In this document: positions 50,195-58,257 of the stretch, in pieces
Position numbering within the stretch: the stretch's first letter is position 1
Layout: every line of letters starts with the position of its first letter
DNA from: Clostridium sp. ZS2-4
GTDB taxonomy: Bacteria; Bacillota; Clostridia; Clostridiales; Clostridiaceae
Direction of reading: 5' to 3'
Length of the DNA: 64,000 nucleotides
Assembly (NCBI RefSeq): GCF_026719745.1
Contig: NZ_JAPPRQ010000134.1
Coordinates: 21,338 to 85,337 of the forward strand
Made by a program: the position numbers and the translations under genes
The notes under the pieces: generated by a model
Databases searched by the model: none
Seen by the model: the letters and a program-made list of their open reading frames with translations, nothing else
What the model was told of the DNA's origin: nothing

Positions 50195-50890
50195 ATGAAG
50201 AATATTAATATAAAAAAGCTTTTTAAAATTAATGATAGAGGAAATAGTATTATTCTAATGGCTTCAATTTTACTATTATATTTACTTATTTCAGTATACT
50301 TTACTAACCATTTCTTTTTTAATACAGCAATAAACGGAGCAGATGTCTCATTAAAAGCATGTGCTGATGCAGATGATATAATTAGAAGCCATATTAAGGA
50401 TTATAAGCTACAGTTGATAGAAAGAAGTGGAGAAGTAGAAGATATAATAGGACGAGATATAGGAGTACAATACAATGAAAAAAATAGTATTTCTAGTATT
50501 TATCACAAGAAAAATTCATTTGAATGGATAATCTCCTTATTTAAGGATCAAAAATATTATGTAGATGATTTATATGTTTATAATAAAGATAATTTAGATA
50601 GTAAAATTAATGAGTTAAATTGTTTAAATAAATATATTATAGAACCCCAAAATGTAAGTTTTAAGTATTCAAATAAATCATATGAGGTGATTGAAGAAGT
50701 ATATGGAAATAAGATAATTAAAGAGAATTTAAATAAAGCTATAAAAATTAGTATATTAAAAGGAGAAACAAAATTAGATTTAAATGAAAAGCTTTGTTAT
50801 GAAAATCCAAAATATACTCTAAGTTCTGATAAAACTCTTGAGACTAAGAGTTTACTAAATAAGTATATAAAAACAAAATGGAACTCCTAA
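50195..50890 (+). pseudogene. Truncated L,D-transpeptidase-like membrane protein (N-terminal half)
   Basis: A 231-residue frame with a membrane anchor at about residues 19-40 (ILMASILLLYLLISVYF) followed by an extracytoplasmic region resembling the peptidoglycan-binding-4 part of clostridial YkuD proteins (IIEPQNVSFKYSNKSYEVIEEVYGN). Such proteins normally run to about 450 residues and end in a YkuD L,D-transpeptidase domain, which is missing. The frame stops exactly where an AbrB-like relic begins on the other strand, which points to a recombination junction. A short intact membrane protein is the alternative. Confidence 0.6.
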
Positions 50891-50926
50891 TTAGTCCACT
50901 TTCCTAACTATTCCTGTTGCTTTCAT
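50891..50926 (-). pseudogene. Relic of an AbrB/SpoVT-type regulator (first 11 codons)
   Basis: The frame reads MKATGIVRKVD then TAA, then TTA GGA. AbrB-family proteins begin MKATGIVRKVDELGR, so a single GAA-to-TAA change explains the stop. The match ends within a few codons, at the truncated transpeptidase-like gene. An AGGATGAT site precedes the ATG. The match is short but the block is highly characteristic. Confidence 0.6.
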
Positions 50927-50999
50927 TGTAAAATCATCCTATATCTCTAATTTTTGCTTATATATATCGTTTGCTTCCTCTTTTACCATTCATTCGCCA

Positions 51000-51028
51000 A
51001 CATATTTATACTAAAACTGTATAACCTA
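51000..51028 (+). promoter_or_regulatory. Forespore-type promoter of SASP copy B
   Basis: ACATA (51000-51004), 17 bp, TAACCTA (51022-51028), aligning base for base with the copy A promoter. Confidence 0.5.
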
Positions 51029-51059
51029 AGAATACAACCTAATAAAGGAGGTAACATAT

Positions 51060-51242
51060 ATGAGTTATCAAAAATTAGTACCTAACGCAAAACCAGGTTT
51101 AAATAAATTTAAAGCCGAAGTTGCTAGAGAATTAAATGTACCTCTAAGCGAATACAACGGTGATCTTACTTCTAAACAAAATGGTTCTGTTGGTGGCGAA
51201 ATGGTTAAAAGAATGGTTGAATCATACGAAAAAAATCTATAA
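51060..51242 (+). CDS. Alpha/beta-type small acid-soluble spore protein, copy B
   Basis: A 60-residue SASP, identical in protein to copy A. The conserved DNA begins about 60 bp upstream. Seven silent differences show the duplication is not recent and that the protein is under strong purifying selection or gene conversion. A GGGGATATGT/ACATGTCCCC hairpin follows at 51267-51290. Confidence 0.96.
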   Translation: MSYQKLVPNAKPGLNKFKAEVARELNVPLSEYNGDLTSKQNGSVGGEMVKRMVESYEKNL

Positions 51243-51298
51243 TTTATATAATTGTCTGTACTATTTGGGGATATGTTCTTACATGTCCCCATCCCCTG

Positions 51299-51397
51299 TT
51301 AAAATGGTATATCACCGTCATCTATTTGAGTTACCTCATCTATCCCCCTTTCTGCTGTTATTCCTTTATATTCCAGAATGTTAACTTCTAATCTGCA
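51299..51397 (-). pseudogene. Relic with an SSB-like C-terminal tip
   Basis: A minus-strand frame ends TQIDDGDIPF then TAA. The acidic DDGDIPF tip is the signature C terminus of bacterial single-stranded DNA-binding protein, which binds partner proteins. No OB fold is present upstream, and the 5' part of the frame runs into the micro-unit B promoter. It lies in the extra 115 bp that separates copy B SASP from its micro-unit. Confidence 0.45.
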
Positions 51398-51404
51398 CAT
51401 ACTA
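51376..51404 (+). promoter_or_regulatory. Forespore-type promoter of micro-unit B
   Basis: GAATG (51376-51380), 17 bp, CATACTA (51398-51404), matching the sigma-F/G pattern. Confidence 0.65.
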
Positions 51405-51427
51405 TAATCATAGAGAGGTGATTAGCA

Positions 51428-51475
51428 ATGGGAATAGATTTTAAGAATGATTATTTGAGGTTAGACCTAAAGTAA
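51428..51475 (+). CDS. 15-codon reading frame of micro-unit B
   Basis: The frame reads MGIDFKNDYLRLDLK with the same GAGAGGTGATT ribosome site as copy A. Compared with A there are four amino-acid changes and one silent change but no indel. The GATTAG/CTAATC pairing around the start region and the downstream AAAGTCTCCATAC block are also kept. Confidence 0.45.
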   Translation: MGIDFKNDYLRLDLK

Positions 51476-51880
51476 TTTTAAAGTCTCCATACATTCACTA
51501 ATCTTGTTGCCAGGGAGTAATGATATTCCCTGGTTTTACTATGTTCATTTTATGTCTTAACTTATTTTTCACGCTCATAAAAAATTCTATTGATTTAAGT
51601 TCCTTAGAAAGCTTTTGAAAGTCCCCTAGTTTCAAAACAAACAGTGTCTAATTGGAAAAATATTTTGTTTTATGTGATTACATAAGATAAGTTTAGGAGT
51701 AATTGAGGTGAACCGTACCATAAGTAAATGAGGTTTTATTTAAAAATGTTAATATTGTTATTTTAAATTTAGCGTATAAGCATTATATGCAATTGATTAA
51801 TAGAAAAATAAAGACTATACAAAAATATATTTGTTAGATACAATAGATGTGAAATTACTTATGATGAGGAGTCTTATAAT
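51476..51880. other. 405-bp gene-free stretch after micro-unit B
   Basis: The first 60 bp are the conserved 3' part of micro-unit B, ending in its terminator. The rest is A+T-rich. A minus-strand stretch without stops (about 51510-51670) looks weakly coding but has no start or ribosome site. The last 30 bp carry the dus ribosome site. Confidence 0.7.
51510..51538 (+). terminator. Terminator of micro-unit B
   Basis: CCAGGGA/TCCCTGG (51510-51516 with 51527-51533) extended by a G-U pair, then TTTTACT. The stem is kept relative to copy A although the loop side differs. Confidence 0.85.
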
Positions 51881-52837
51881 ATGAAATACTATTTTGCACC
51901 GTTAGAAGGCGTTACTGGATATATATATAGAAATGCATATCAAACTTTTTTTGGTCAAATTGACAAATACTTTACACCTTTTATCTCACCAACTAGTAAT
52001 AATGGCTTTACTTCGAGAGAACTAGATGATATATTACCCGAACACAATCAAGGACTGTCTGTGGTTCCTCAAATACTTACGAATAATGCTGAGTATTTTA
52101 TTCGTACGGTGAACGAGTTAAATAAGTTTGGGTATAATGAGATTAATTTAAACTTGGGCTGTCCATCTGGTACAGTTGTTGCGAAACATAAAGGTTCAGG
52201 GTTTCTTGCACAAAGAGAACAGTTGGATGAATTTTTAGAGGATATATTTTCAAAGGCATCAACGAAGATTTCCATAAAGACAAGAATTGGAAAGGATTCT
52301 CCAGATGAATTTTATGAGCTGATTGAAATCTTTAACAAGTATCCTCTTGAGGAGCTTATCATTCATCCAAGAATACAAACGGACTTTTATAAGAACAAGC
52401 CGAATATGGAGGTATTTAAAGATGCATTAGCATTAAGTAAAAATCCTGTTTGCTATAATGGTGACATTTTTAATGGGTCGGACTATAGGAAATTGGAAGA
52501 AATATATCCAAGTTTAGGTGCAGTAATGATAGGTCGAGGTCTTATTGCAAATCCGGGATTAATCGGAGAAATTAAGAATAATCATGTCGTAGATAAGCAG
52601 GTAATGAGGGCATTTCACGATGCAGTTTATGCAGGCTATCAGAAAATCCTTTCTGGAGATAGAAATGTATTATTTAAAATGAAAGAATTTTGGTTTTATA
52701 TGATACACTTGTTTGCAGAGAGTGATAAATATGCTAAAAAAATAAGAAAGACAGTTAGATTACGCGATTATGAGGCAGTTATATCGAGGCTGTTTCAAGA
52801 ACTTAATATAGAAGAAACACTTTTACGCGGATTTTAA
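51881..52837 (+). CDS. tRNA-dihydrouridine synthase family protein
   Basis: A 318-residue FMN TIM-barrel enzyme that reduces uridines in tRNA. It shows the N-terminal MKYYFAPLEGVTGY, the catalytic cysteine in NLNLGCPSGTVVAKHKGSG and the FMN phosphate site VMIGRGLIANPGL. It belongs to the short clostridial Dus group; the target uridine is not known. Followed by a good terminator. Confidence 0.88.
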   Translation: MKYYFAPLEGVTGYIYRNAYQTFFGQIDKYFTPFISPTSNNGFTSRELDDILPEHNQGLSVVPQILTNNAEYFIRTVNELNKFGYNEINLNLGCPSGTVVAKHKGSGFLAQREQLDEFLEDIFSKASTKISIKTRIGKDSPDEFYELIEIFNKYPLEELIIHPRIQTDFYKNKPNMEVFKDALALSKNPVCYNGDIFNGSDYRKLEEIYPSLGAVMIGRGLIANPGLIGEIKNNHVVDKQVMRAFHDAVYAGYQKILSGDRNVLFKMKEFWFYMIHLFAESDKYAKKIRKTVRLRDYEAVISRLFQELNIEETLLRGF

Positions 52838-52880
52838 TATGATCAATATTGATACAAAAAATAACATATTATTTTACAAA

Positions 52881-52917
52881 AGATAAAGTGTTAACTTAAC
52901 GTTAGCACTTTTTATCT
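52881..52917 (+). terminator. Terminator after dus
   Basis: AAAGTGTTAAC pairs with GTTAGCACTTT (one G-U pair) over TTAAC, followed by TTATCTTTG. Confidence 0.8.
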
Positions 52918-52948
52918 TTGTGCTAGAGTATAATTATAGTTGGCAAAA

Positions 52949-52984
52949 TATAAACAGAAGTTGGTATCCCTACTTCCGTTTATA
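52949..52984. terminator. Inverted repeat between dus and the 39-residue gene
   Basis: TATAAACAGAAGT pairs with ACTTCCGTTTATA with one mismatch; the plus-strand tail is TATATTTTTC. It probably ends transcription from both sides. Confidence 0.6.
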
Positions 52985-53014
52985 TATATTTTTCTTATGG
53001 CAGCCATAGGACCG

Positions 53015-53134
53015 TTATTTTTGATTATTTGAAGAAACCTTCTTATGTGCTTTATGTTCCTTTTGATCATGAGGACTAGTTTTATAGCTTATATTACTGG
53101 TCTTAGTATTTCCAACATGTTGATGATCCGTCAT
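53015..53134 (-). CDS. 39-residue His/Lys-rich protein of unknown function
   Basis: The frame begins MTDHQHVGNTKTSNIS and ends HKKVSSNNQK, with six His and eight Lys and no hydrophobic stretch. AAAGGAG lies seven bases before the ATG. It sits between dus and a SASP gene, so a spore role is possible but unproven. Confidence 0.55.
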   Translation of the reverse strand: MTDHQHVGNTKTSNISYKTSPHDQKEHKAHKKVSSNNQK

Positions 53135-53307
53135 CTGTATTCTCCTTTCTTAAAATAAAACTTTATTTATACTTTCTATTAGGTTTTCCATTGATGAGTC
53201 TTTTATACTGATTTGCAAATTAACTTTTCTATTTTAGCACTTATAACATATTATTTTTCTTTATGGATATAATAAAATTTTATACCACAAAATCCATTAA
53301 AACATCA

Positions 53308-53337
53308 GCATATATAAGGGTGAATTTTCACAATATA
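53308..53337 (+). promoter_or_regulatory. Possible forespore-type promoter of SASP C
   Basis: GCATA (53308-53312), 18 bp, CAATATA (53331-53337). The match is weaker than for copies A and B. Confidence 0.45.
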
Positions 53338-53402
53338 ATAGTGACAAAAAAATTAAAGCCATAACACACTGTAAAAAACGAAGTATAAAGGAGGAAATGA
53401 TT

Positions 53403-53579
53403 ATGAAACATTTGGTTCCAGAAGCTAGAAATGGATTAAATAAATTTAAAATGGAAGTAGCTAATGAACTTGGTGTTCCGTTCACAGATTATAATGGTGA
53501 TCTTACTTCAAAACAATGCGGTAGTGTTGGTGGAGAAATGGTTAAAAGAATGGTAGAAGCATACGAAAGAAGTTTATAA
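53403..53579 (+). CDS. Alpha/beta-type small acid-soluble spore protein, divergent
   Basis: A 58-residue SASP (MKHLVPEARNGLNKFKMEV...), with FKMEVANELGV as GPR region and YNGDLTSKQCGSVGGEMVKRM. It carries one cysteine in place of Asn, unusual for SASPs. The second ATG at 53403 is preferred because AAAGGAGG is only two bases from the first. No micro-unit follows this copy. Confidence 0.94.
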   Translation: MKHLVPEARNGLNKFKMEVANELGVPFTDYNGDLTSKQCGSVGGEMVKRMVEAYERSL

Positions 53580-53654
53580 TATTAAATAGCTTATATAAAT
53601 TATTAGCATAATACTGAAAAGAATGATTGCCTCTGTAGAACAGCAAATGATAAA

Positions 53655-53694
53655 TAAAAAATAGGAGTATAGAATTTCTTAAATATACTCCTAT
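53655..53694 (-). terminator. Terminator after the histidine kinase
   Basis: An 11-bp stem (ATAGGAGTATA / TATACTCCTAT) with a T tract (TTTTTTATTT) on the minus strand. Confidence 0.75.
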
Positions 53695-53752
53695 ATAATA
53701 ATTCTCTTTATTTAGAAGTATTTGTATGGATTTACAAAGCTTTGTGGATTTT

Positions 53753-55363
53753 TTATTGTAGTACATCTGAAAATTCAATAACAACTCTATCATCTAAATT
53801 TTCGTCCATACTAAAGGAATCTTCAACGTTCTTATCATGTAAAATTTTATTGCTAAATTTTACATTAAATTCTGTTCCTTCCCCTACCTTACTTTGCACA
53901 TCTATTTTTCCTTCCATCATCTTGACAAAATTCTTTACTAAAGCTAATCCTAAACCTGTTCCTTCAGAATTCCTAGAAAGTGAATTGTTCACCTGCTCAA
54001 ATCTATCAAATATCTTATTTATTTTATCCTCTGGAATTCCTATACCGTTATCTTTAACTCTAATAGATATTTGTTTATTATCAACATAAACAATAACCAT
54101 TATTTCTTTTCCTTCTGGTGTGAATTTTATTGCATTTGATAGTAAATTTAATATGATTTTCTCATATTTGTCTTTATCTAATTTCACAAATATTTCTTCT
54201 TGGTTGGTATCAAAAATTAACTTTATACCTCTACTTTTGGCATAAAAATTTACTGAAGAAATTATACTTTCTGTAACAAAAACTATATCAAAAACTGAAT
54301 AATTTAATTTTAAAAATCCTGCTTCTGCCTTAGAAATATCTAATGTATTATTTATTAATTTTAATAATCTGCTGCAGTTTTGATTTATTCTTAATAATAT
54401 TTTCGCAATATTAGCTGTTATTTCTTTAGAATATATATGGTTTGCCAATTGAAGTGATGAGTGAATAATAGTTAAAGGAGTTCTAAGCTCATGGGATATC
54501 ATATTAAAAAAGTCGTCCTTCATTTTAGTTATTTTTTCTAATTCTTTATTTTGATTTTTTATCATAATTTCATTAGTTTTCATTTCAGTAATATCTTTTA
54601 AAGATATTACTGTATATACTATTTCATTTTTATTATTTATGACATGATTGAAACTTACATCTATATATTTGTATTCATTTTGTACTTTATCGTGTATTTT
54701 TATTACTAAACTTTCTATATTCTTAAAATTCTTTAGATAATGTTCATATGCTTCTTTTAAGTTAACGCCATAATCTGTACCATTAACAATATCTATGTCT
54801 TGTAAAATTTCTCGATAATTTTTAATTTCTTCTATGGTATATCCTGTTATTTGCAAAGCAGATTTATTACAAAAATCAAATATTCCACATTTTCCTAGAA
54901 CCACTATTCCTTCTGAGATATTATTCATAACATCTTTTAAATGAACAAGACCTTCTTTTTCAATATTCCTAACATTTTGAACAATATCATATTTTGTTTT
55001 TATTTCGGTTGAAATAGCTAAAAGTTTTTCCTTATCTTTTTTTGCTTTCATCTCATTGTTAATATACTTACTAATTTCATATGCAAATACTTCTAATGAA
55101 TCATTATTGTATTTAATAATAAAGTCAAAATATTTATCCTTAATATTTATCCTACTTAAATTTTTACATATTTTATGTACAAAACATTTATTTAAACTCT
55201 CATTAATTGTATCAAAAAAATCAATGTTATATATACTTTTACCAAAAAAACCATAATCAATTTCAAAAGTCTTCTTGAATTCTTCATTGAAATATTCAAT
55301 TTTTAATGTACTATCTTTTAGAATCGCTATATTACATGGTAATTTATCATATGCCTCATACAT
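53753..55363 (-). CDS. Orphan soluble PAS-domain histidine kinase
   Basis: A 536-residue kinase without membrane segments. Two PAS-like domains (about 1-100 and 145-275, the latter with GITGYTIEEI-like LQITGYTIEEIKNYR) precede the HisKA domain with His291 in NMISHELRTPLT and the ATPase domain (N box LNLLSNAIKFTPEG, G1 KDNGIGIPEDK, G2 GTGLGLALVKN). No response regulator is adjacent. Orphan PAS kinases of clostridia include those that phosphorylate Spo0A; that role here is inferred. The ATG at 55363 follows AGGAGGTGAT. Confidence 0.88.
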   Translation of the reverse strand: MYEAYDKLPCNIAILKDSTLKIEYFNEEFKKTFEIDYGFFGKSIYNIDFFDTINESLNKCFVHKICKNLSRINIKDKYFDFIIKYNNDSLEVFAYEISKYINNEMKAKKDKEKLLAISTEIKTKYDIVQNVRNIEKEGLVHLKDVMNNISEGIVVLGKCGIFDFCNKSALQITGYTIEEIKNYREILQDIDIVNGTDYGVNLKEAYEHYLKNFKNIESLVIKIHDKVQNEYKYIDVSFNHVINNKNEIVYTVISLKDITEMKTNEIMIKNQNKELEKITKMKDDFFNMISHELRTPLTIIHSSLQLANHIYSKEITANIAKILLRINQNCSRLLKLINNTLDISKAEAGFLKLNYSVFDIVFVTESIISSVNFYAKSRGIKLIFDTNQEEIFVKLDKDKYEKIILNLLSNAIKFTPEGKEIMVIVYVDNKQISIRVKDNGIGIPEDKINKIFDRFEQVNNSLSRNSEGTGLGLALVKNFVKMMEGKIDVQSKVGEGTEFNVKFSNKILHDKNVEDSFSMDENLDDRVVIEFSDVLQ

Positions 55364-55388
55364 ATCAATCACCTCCTGTTTCAAGTAC

Positions 55389-55417
55389 TATTGTTTATAT
55401 ATTCTATATAAACAATA
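55389..55417. repeat. 12-bp perfect dyad upstream of the kinase gene
   Basis: TATTGTTTATAT and ATATAAACAATA are separated by ATTCT. The dyad ends 26 bp from the kinase start and is a candidate operator in its promoter region. Confidence 0.6.
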
Positions 55418-55440
55418 TTTTTCCTTCTTTTACACCAAAC

Positions 55441-55492
55441 AAACTTAAAGAAAATCTCCCTTAACGTATTAAGGAAGATTTTCTTTAAGTTT
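55441..55492. terminator. Long hairpin after recJ
   Basis: A stem of about 24 bp (core AAACTTAAAGAAAATCT with its complement) with a 3-nt loop, T-rich on the plus side (TTTATTTG) and separating recJ from the kinase gene. Confidence 0.75.
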
Positions 55493-55512
55493 ATTTGTAA
55501 ATGATAATAGAT

Positions 55513-57282
55513 TTAATTTATTGAAAGCCTAAAATCTTTGATTCTTAACTGTATTTTTTGTGTACCATTAAAGTCATTTATCATTGGATAAAAGATTAAG
55601 TCTAATTTTAATCCTAATGGATTTATCAATACTTTCTCATAATTATTTCCATATTTTTCTTTTAACATTTCTTTAAACTCTTCTACTCTGTTAAAGCATA
55701 TCGCATCTATTTTTCTGTTATTACGTATTATACATGTCAATTTCAAAGTATTTTGATTCTTTCCAAGTATTTTTATGTCACGAATCTCTACATTTTTTTC
55801 TGCAAAAACAGGAGTTGGATTTCCTTTACCAAAAGGTTCTAGTTCTTCAAGCTCATTTATTAAATCTAAACTTACTTCACTTAAATGAATTCTCCTATCT
55901 ATCTTTATCTTAGGTATTATATCGCTATCACTAAGATTACAGTTTTCATTTAGCTTTGCTCTTAATGTCGAAATATTTTCTTCTTTTACTGATAGCCCTG
56001 CTGCCATCGGATGCCCTCCAAATTTTTCCATAAGTTCCCTGCACTTTATTAACTCCTCAAACAAATTATATTCTTCAATAGAGCGTCCAGAACCTTTAGG
56101 CATTTCTTTTCCTTTTGTCAAAATTATAGTTGGAACATTAAATTTTTCTCTAACCTTACCCGCAACTATGCCAGCTATACTTTCATGTACATCTTTTTTA
56201 TAAACAACTAGCACTTTATCATTTTTAAAATTAGAGTTTTCAATAGAAGATATAATTTCGTCTACATTTTTCATTGTCATTTCTTGTCTAGTCTTGTTTA
56301 AATCATATAAAGTTCTTGCTAGCTCTATTGCTCGCGTCGTATCATGACAAGTAAGTAATTCAACGGATAAAGCTGCAGTATCTAATCTTCCAGTAGCATT
56401 AATACATGGTCCTATCATAAATCCTATATGATAAGATTTTATATTATTATCTTTAATTCCTAAGGTTTCTATAAGCGCATTAAGCCCTATATTTTTAGTA
56501 CTACTTATCATTTTTAAAGAATTCTTGGCAATTATTCTATTTTCACCAATTAAATCAACTACATCACATATAGTACCTATACCTGCAAATTCTATAAATT
56601 TATAAGCATCATTATCTTCCATACCCAGTTTCATATATAATGCTTGTACAAATTTAAATGATATACCTGCTCCACACAATAGCTTAAATGGATATGTACA
56701 CTCTTCTTGCTTTGGATTTATAATTGCATCAGCCTCAGGAACAATATACTCCCTTTTTCCCTCAAATTCATTGAAAGGTAACTCATGATGGTCAGTAACA
56801 ACAACTTGCATTTCTAAACTTTTGGCGAAGTTTATTTCTTCTATGGCACTTATACCATTATCACAAGTTAAAATTACTTCCGTTCCCTCTTCTTTTAAGA
56901 TTTGAATCCTTTCTCTGCACATTCCATATCCTTCTGATTCTCTATCAGGTATGTAGTATTCCACATTTGCTTCTAATTTTAAAAGCGCTTTATATAATAT
57001 TGTTGTACTTGTAACTCCATCAGCATCATAGTCACCATAGATAACTATTTTTTTACCTTCATCAATTGCATCTAAAATTATATCTGTTCCAGTATCCATA
57101 TCCTTCATTAAAAACGGATCGTGCATATCCTTTAGTGAGGAATTCATAAATCTTTTTACTTCTTCTATATCCTTAATATCTCGGTTAACTAAAATCTTAG
57201 CAGTTGTTTTACTTATATTAGCCTCTTTGGCAATTGTGTCAATATCACAATTTGTAACTTTTAGTCTCCATTCTGCCTTCAT
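55513..57282 (-). CDS. recJ: Single-stranded-DNA-specific exonuclease RecJ
   Basis: RecJ is a 5'-3' ssDNA exonuclease used in recombination and repair. The 589-residue protein has the DHH motifs (VIYGDYDADGVTS, LTCDNGISA, VVTDHHELP), the DHHA1 region (GKGNPTP, EKFGGHPMAAGLS) and a C-terminal OB-like part. The ATG at 57282 follows AGAAGGTGATA; an upstream in-frame ATG at 57348 has no ribosome site. Confidence 0.93.
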   Translation of the reverse strand: MKAEWRLKVTNCDIDTIAKEANISKTTAKILVNRDIKDIEEVKRFMNSSLKDMHDPFLMKDMDTGTDIILDAIDEGKKIVIYGDYDADGVTSTTILYKALLKLEANVEYYIPDRESEGYGMCRERIQILKEEGTEVILTCDNGISAIEEINFAKSLEMQVVVTDHHELPFNEFEGKREYIVPEADAIINPKQEECTYPFKLLCGAGISFKFVQALYMKLGMEDNDAYKFIEFAGIGTICDVVDLIGENRIIAKNSLKMISSTKNIGLNALIETLGIKDNNIKSYHIGFMIGPCINATGRLDTAALSVELLTCHDTTRAIELARTLYDLNKTRQEMTMKNVDEIISSIENSNFKNDKVLVVYKKDVHESIAGIVAGKVREKFNVPTIILTKGKEMPKGSGRSIEEYNLFEELIKCRELMEKFGGHPMAAGLSVKEENISTLRAKLNENCNLSDSDIIPKIKIDRRIHLSEVSLDLINELEELEPFGKGNPTPVFAEKNVEIRDIKILGKNQNTLKLTCIIRNNRKIDAICFNRVEEFKEMLKEKYGNNYEKVLINPLGLKLDLIFYPMINDFNGTQKIQLRIKDFRLSIN

Positions 57283-57360
57283 ATTATCACCTTCTTCTTT
57301 GCTATTATAACATACTGATGAGAAATTTTGTGATATAATGTTGTTCAAAGAGGTGATACT

Positions 57361-58179
57361 ATGAATACTTTATTATTTGGAATATCTGGTCTTCCCCTTG
57401 GAGAAGAAAATAAAAAATTTAATTATAAATCTGGCATTGAATATTTAAAAGGATTAGATTTAGATGCTATGGAACTGCCTTTTGTACGTTCAGTAAATGT
57501 AACCGATAAAAACAAGGATGAAATATTAGAAACTAAGTGTAAAAATAATTTCTATTTATCAGCCCATGGTTCCTATTTTATAAATCTAAATGCTGATGAA
57601 GAAGAAAAACAAATAAAATCTATGGAAAGAATTATTCAAGGTGCTGAGGGACTCAAAAAAGTTCAGGGAAAAAGCTTAGTTTTTCATCCTGGTTTTTATC
57701 TTAAGGATTCCAGAGAAGAAACTTTTGAAACTATAAAAAGTAACCTTTTAAAACTCCCAGACATAGGCATAGATTACAGACTAGAAACTACTGGAAAAGG
57801 AACTCAGTTTGGTTCTCTTGAAGAAAATGTTAAGTTATGCAAAGAGGTTGCTCTCTGCAAACTATGTATAGATTTTTCTCACCTTCATGCTAGAGATAAC
57901 GGTATATTGAAAACCTATGATGATTTTGCAAAAATATTAGATTATGTTGGTACAGAGCTGGGCGAAGTTGCTTTGAAAGATATGCATATACATATGTCTG
58001 GAATCAATTATACTGTTAAAGGAGAAAGAAATCACTTGCCTTTTGAAGAAAGTGATTTTAACTACAAAGCTTGCATAGAGGCTTTTGCTAAGTTTGATAT
58101 TAAAGGATGTGTTATCTGCGAAAGTCCTATTTTGGAACATGATGGATTGCTTTTGAAGAAATATTATGAATCACTTTAA
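57361..58179 (+). CDS. Endonuclease IV-like TIM-barrel protein
   Basis: A 272-residue TIM-barrel protein with metal ligands arranged as in endonuclease IV (Nfo): His in SAHGSYFINL, His in VFHPGFY, Glu in LETTGKG, Asp/His in CIDFSHLHARDNG, His in MHIHMSG and Glu in VICESP. AP-site cleavage is likely but a sugar isomerase-like role cannot be excluded. It is divergent from recJ with 78 bp between starts. The start follows AGAGGTGAT. Confidence 0.75.
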   Translation: MNTLLFGISGLPLGEENKKFNYKSGIEYLKGLDLDAMELPFVRSVNVTDKNKDEILETKCKNNFYLSAHGSYFINLNADEEEKQIKSMERIIQGAEGLKKVQGKSLVFHPGFYLKDSREETFETIKSNLLKLPDIGIDYRLETTGKGTQFGSLEENVKLCKEVALCKLCIDFSHLHARDNGILKTYDDFAKILDYVGTELGEVALKDMHIHMSGINYTVKGERNHLPFEESDFNYKACIEAFAKFDIKGCVICESPILEHDGLLLKKYYESL

Positions 58180-58257
58180 AAAACTACATTTAATTGATAT
58201 AATTAGTATGTTTTTATAAAAAATAATGTCAACTTATAACCTATAGGAGAGATTAAA

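Noticed and set aside
50941..50995. 16-codon minus-strand frame (MVKEEANDIYKQKLEI)
   Set aside because: It sits just ahead of the AbrB relic and reads like protein, but has no ribosome site and no family match I can support; it may be another fossil.
51510..51670. Minus-strand stretch without stops after micro-unit B
   Set aside because: It looks slightly coding but has no start codon with a ribosome site and runs through the terminator; open frames of this size are common in A+T-rich DNA.
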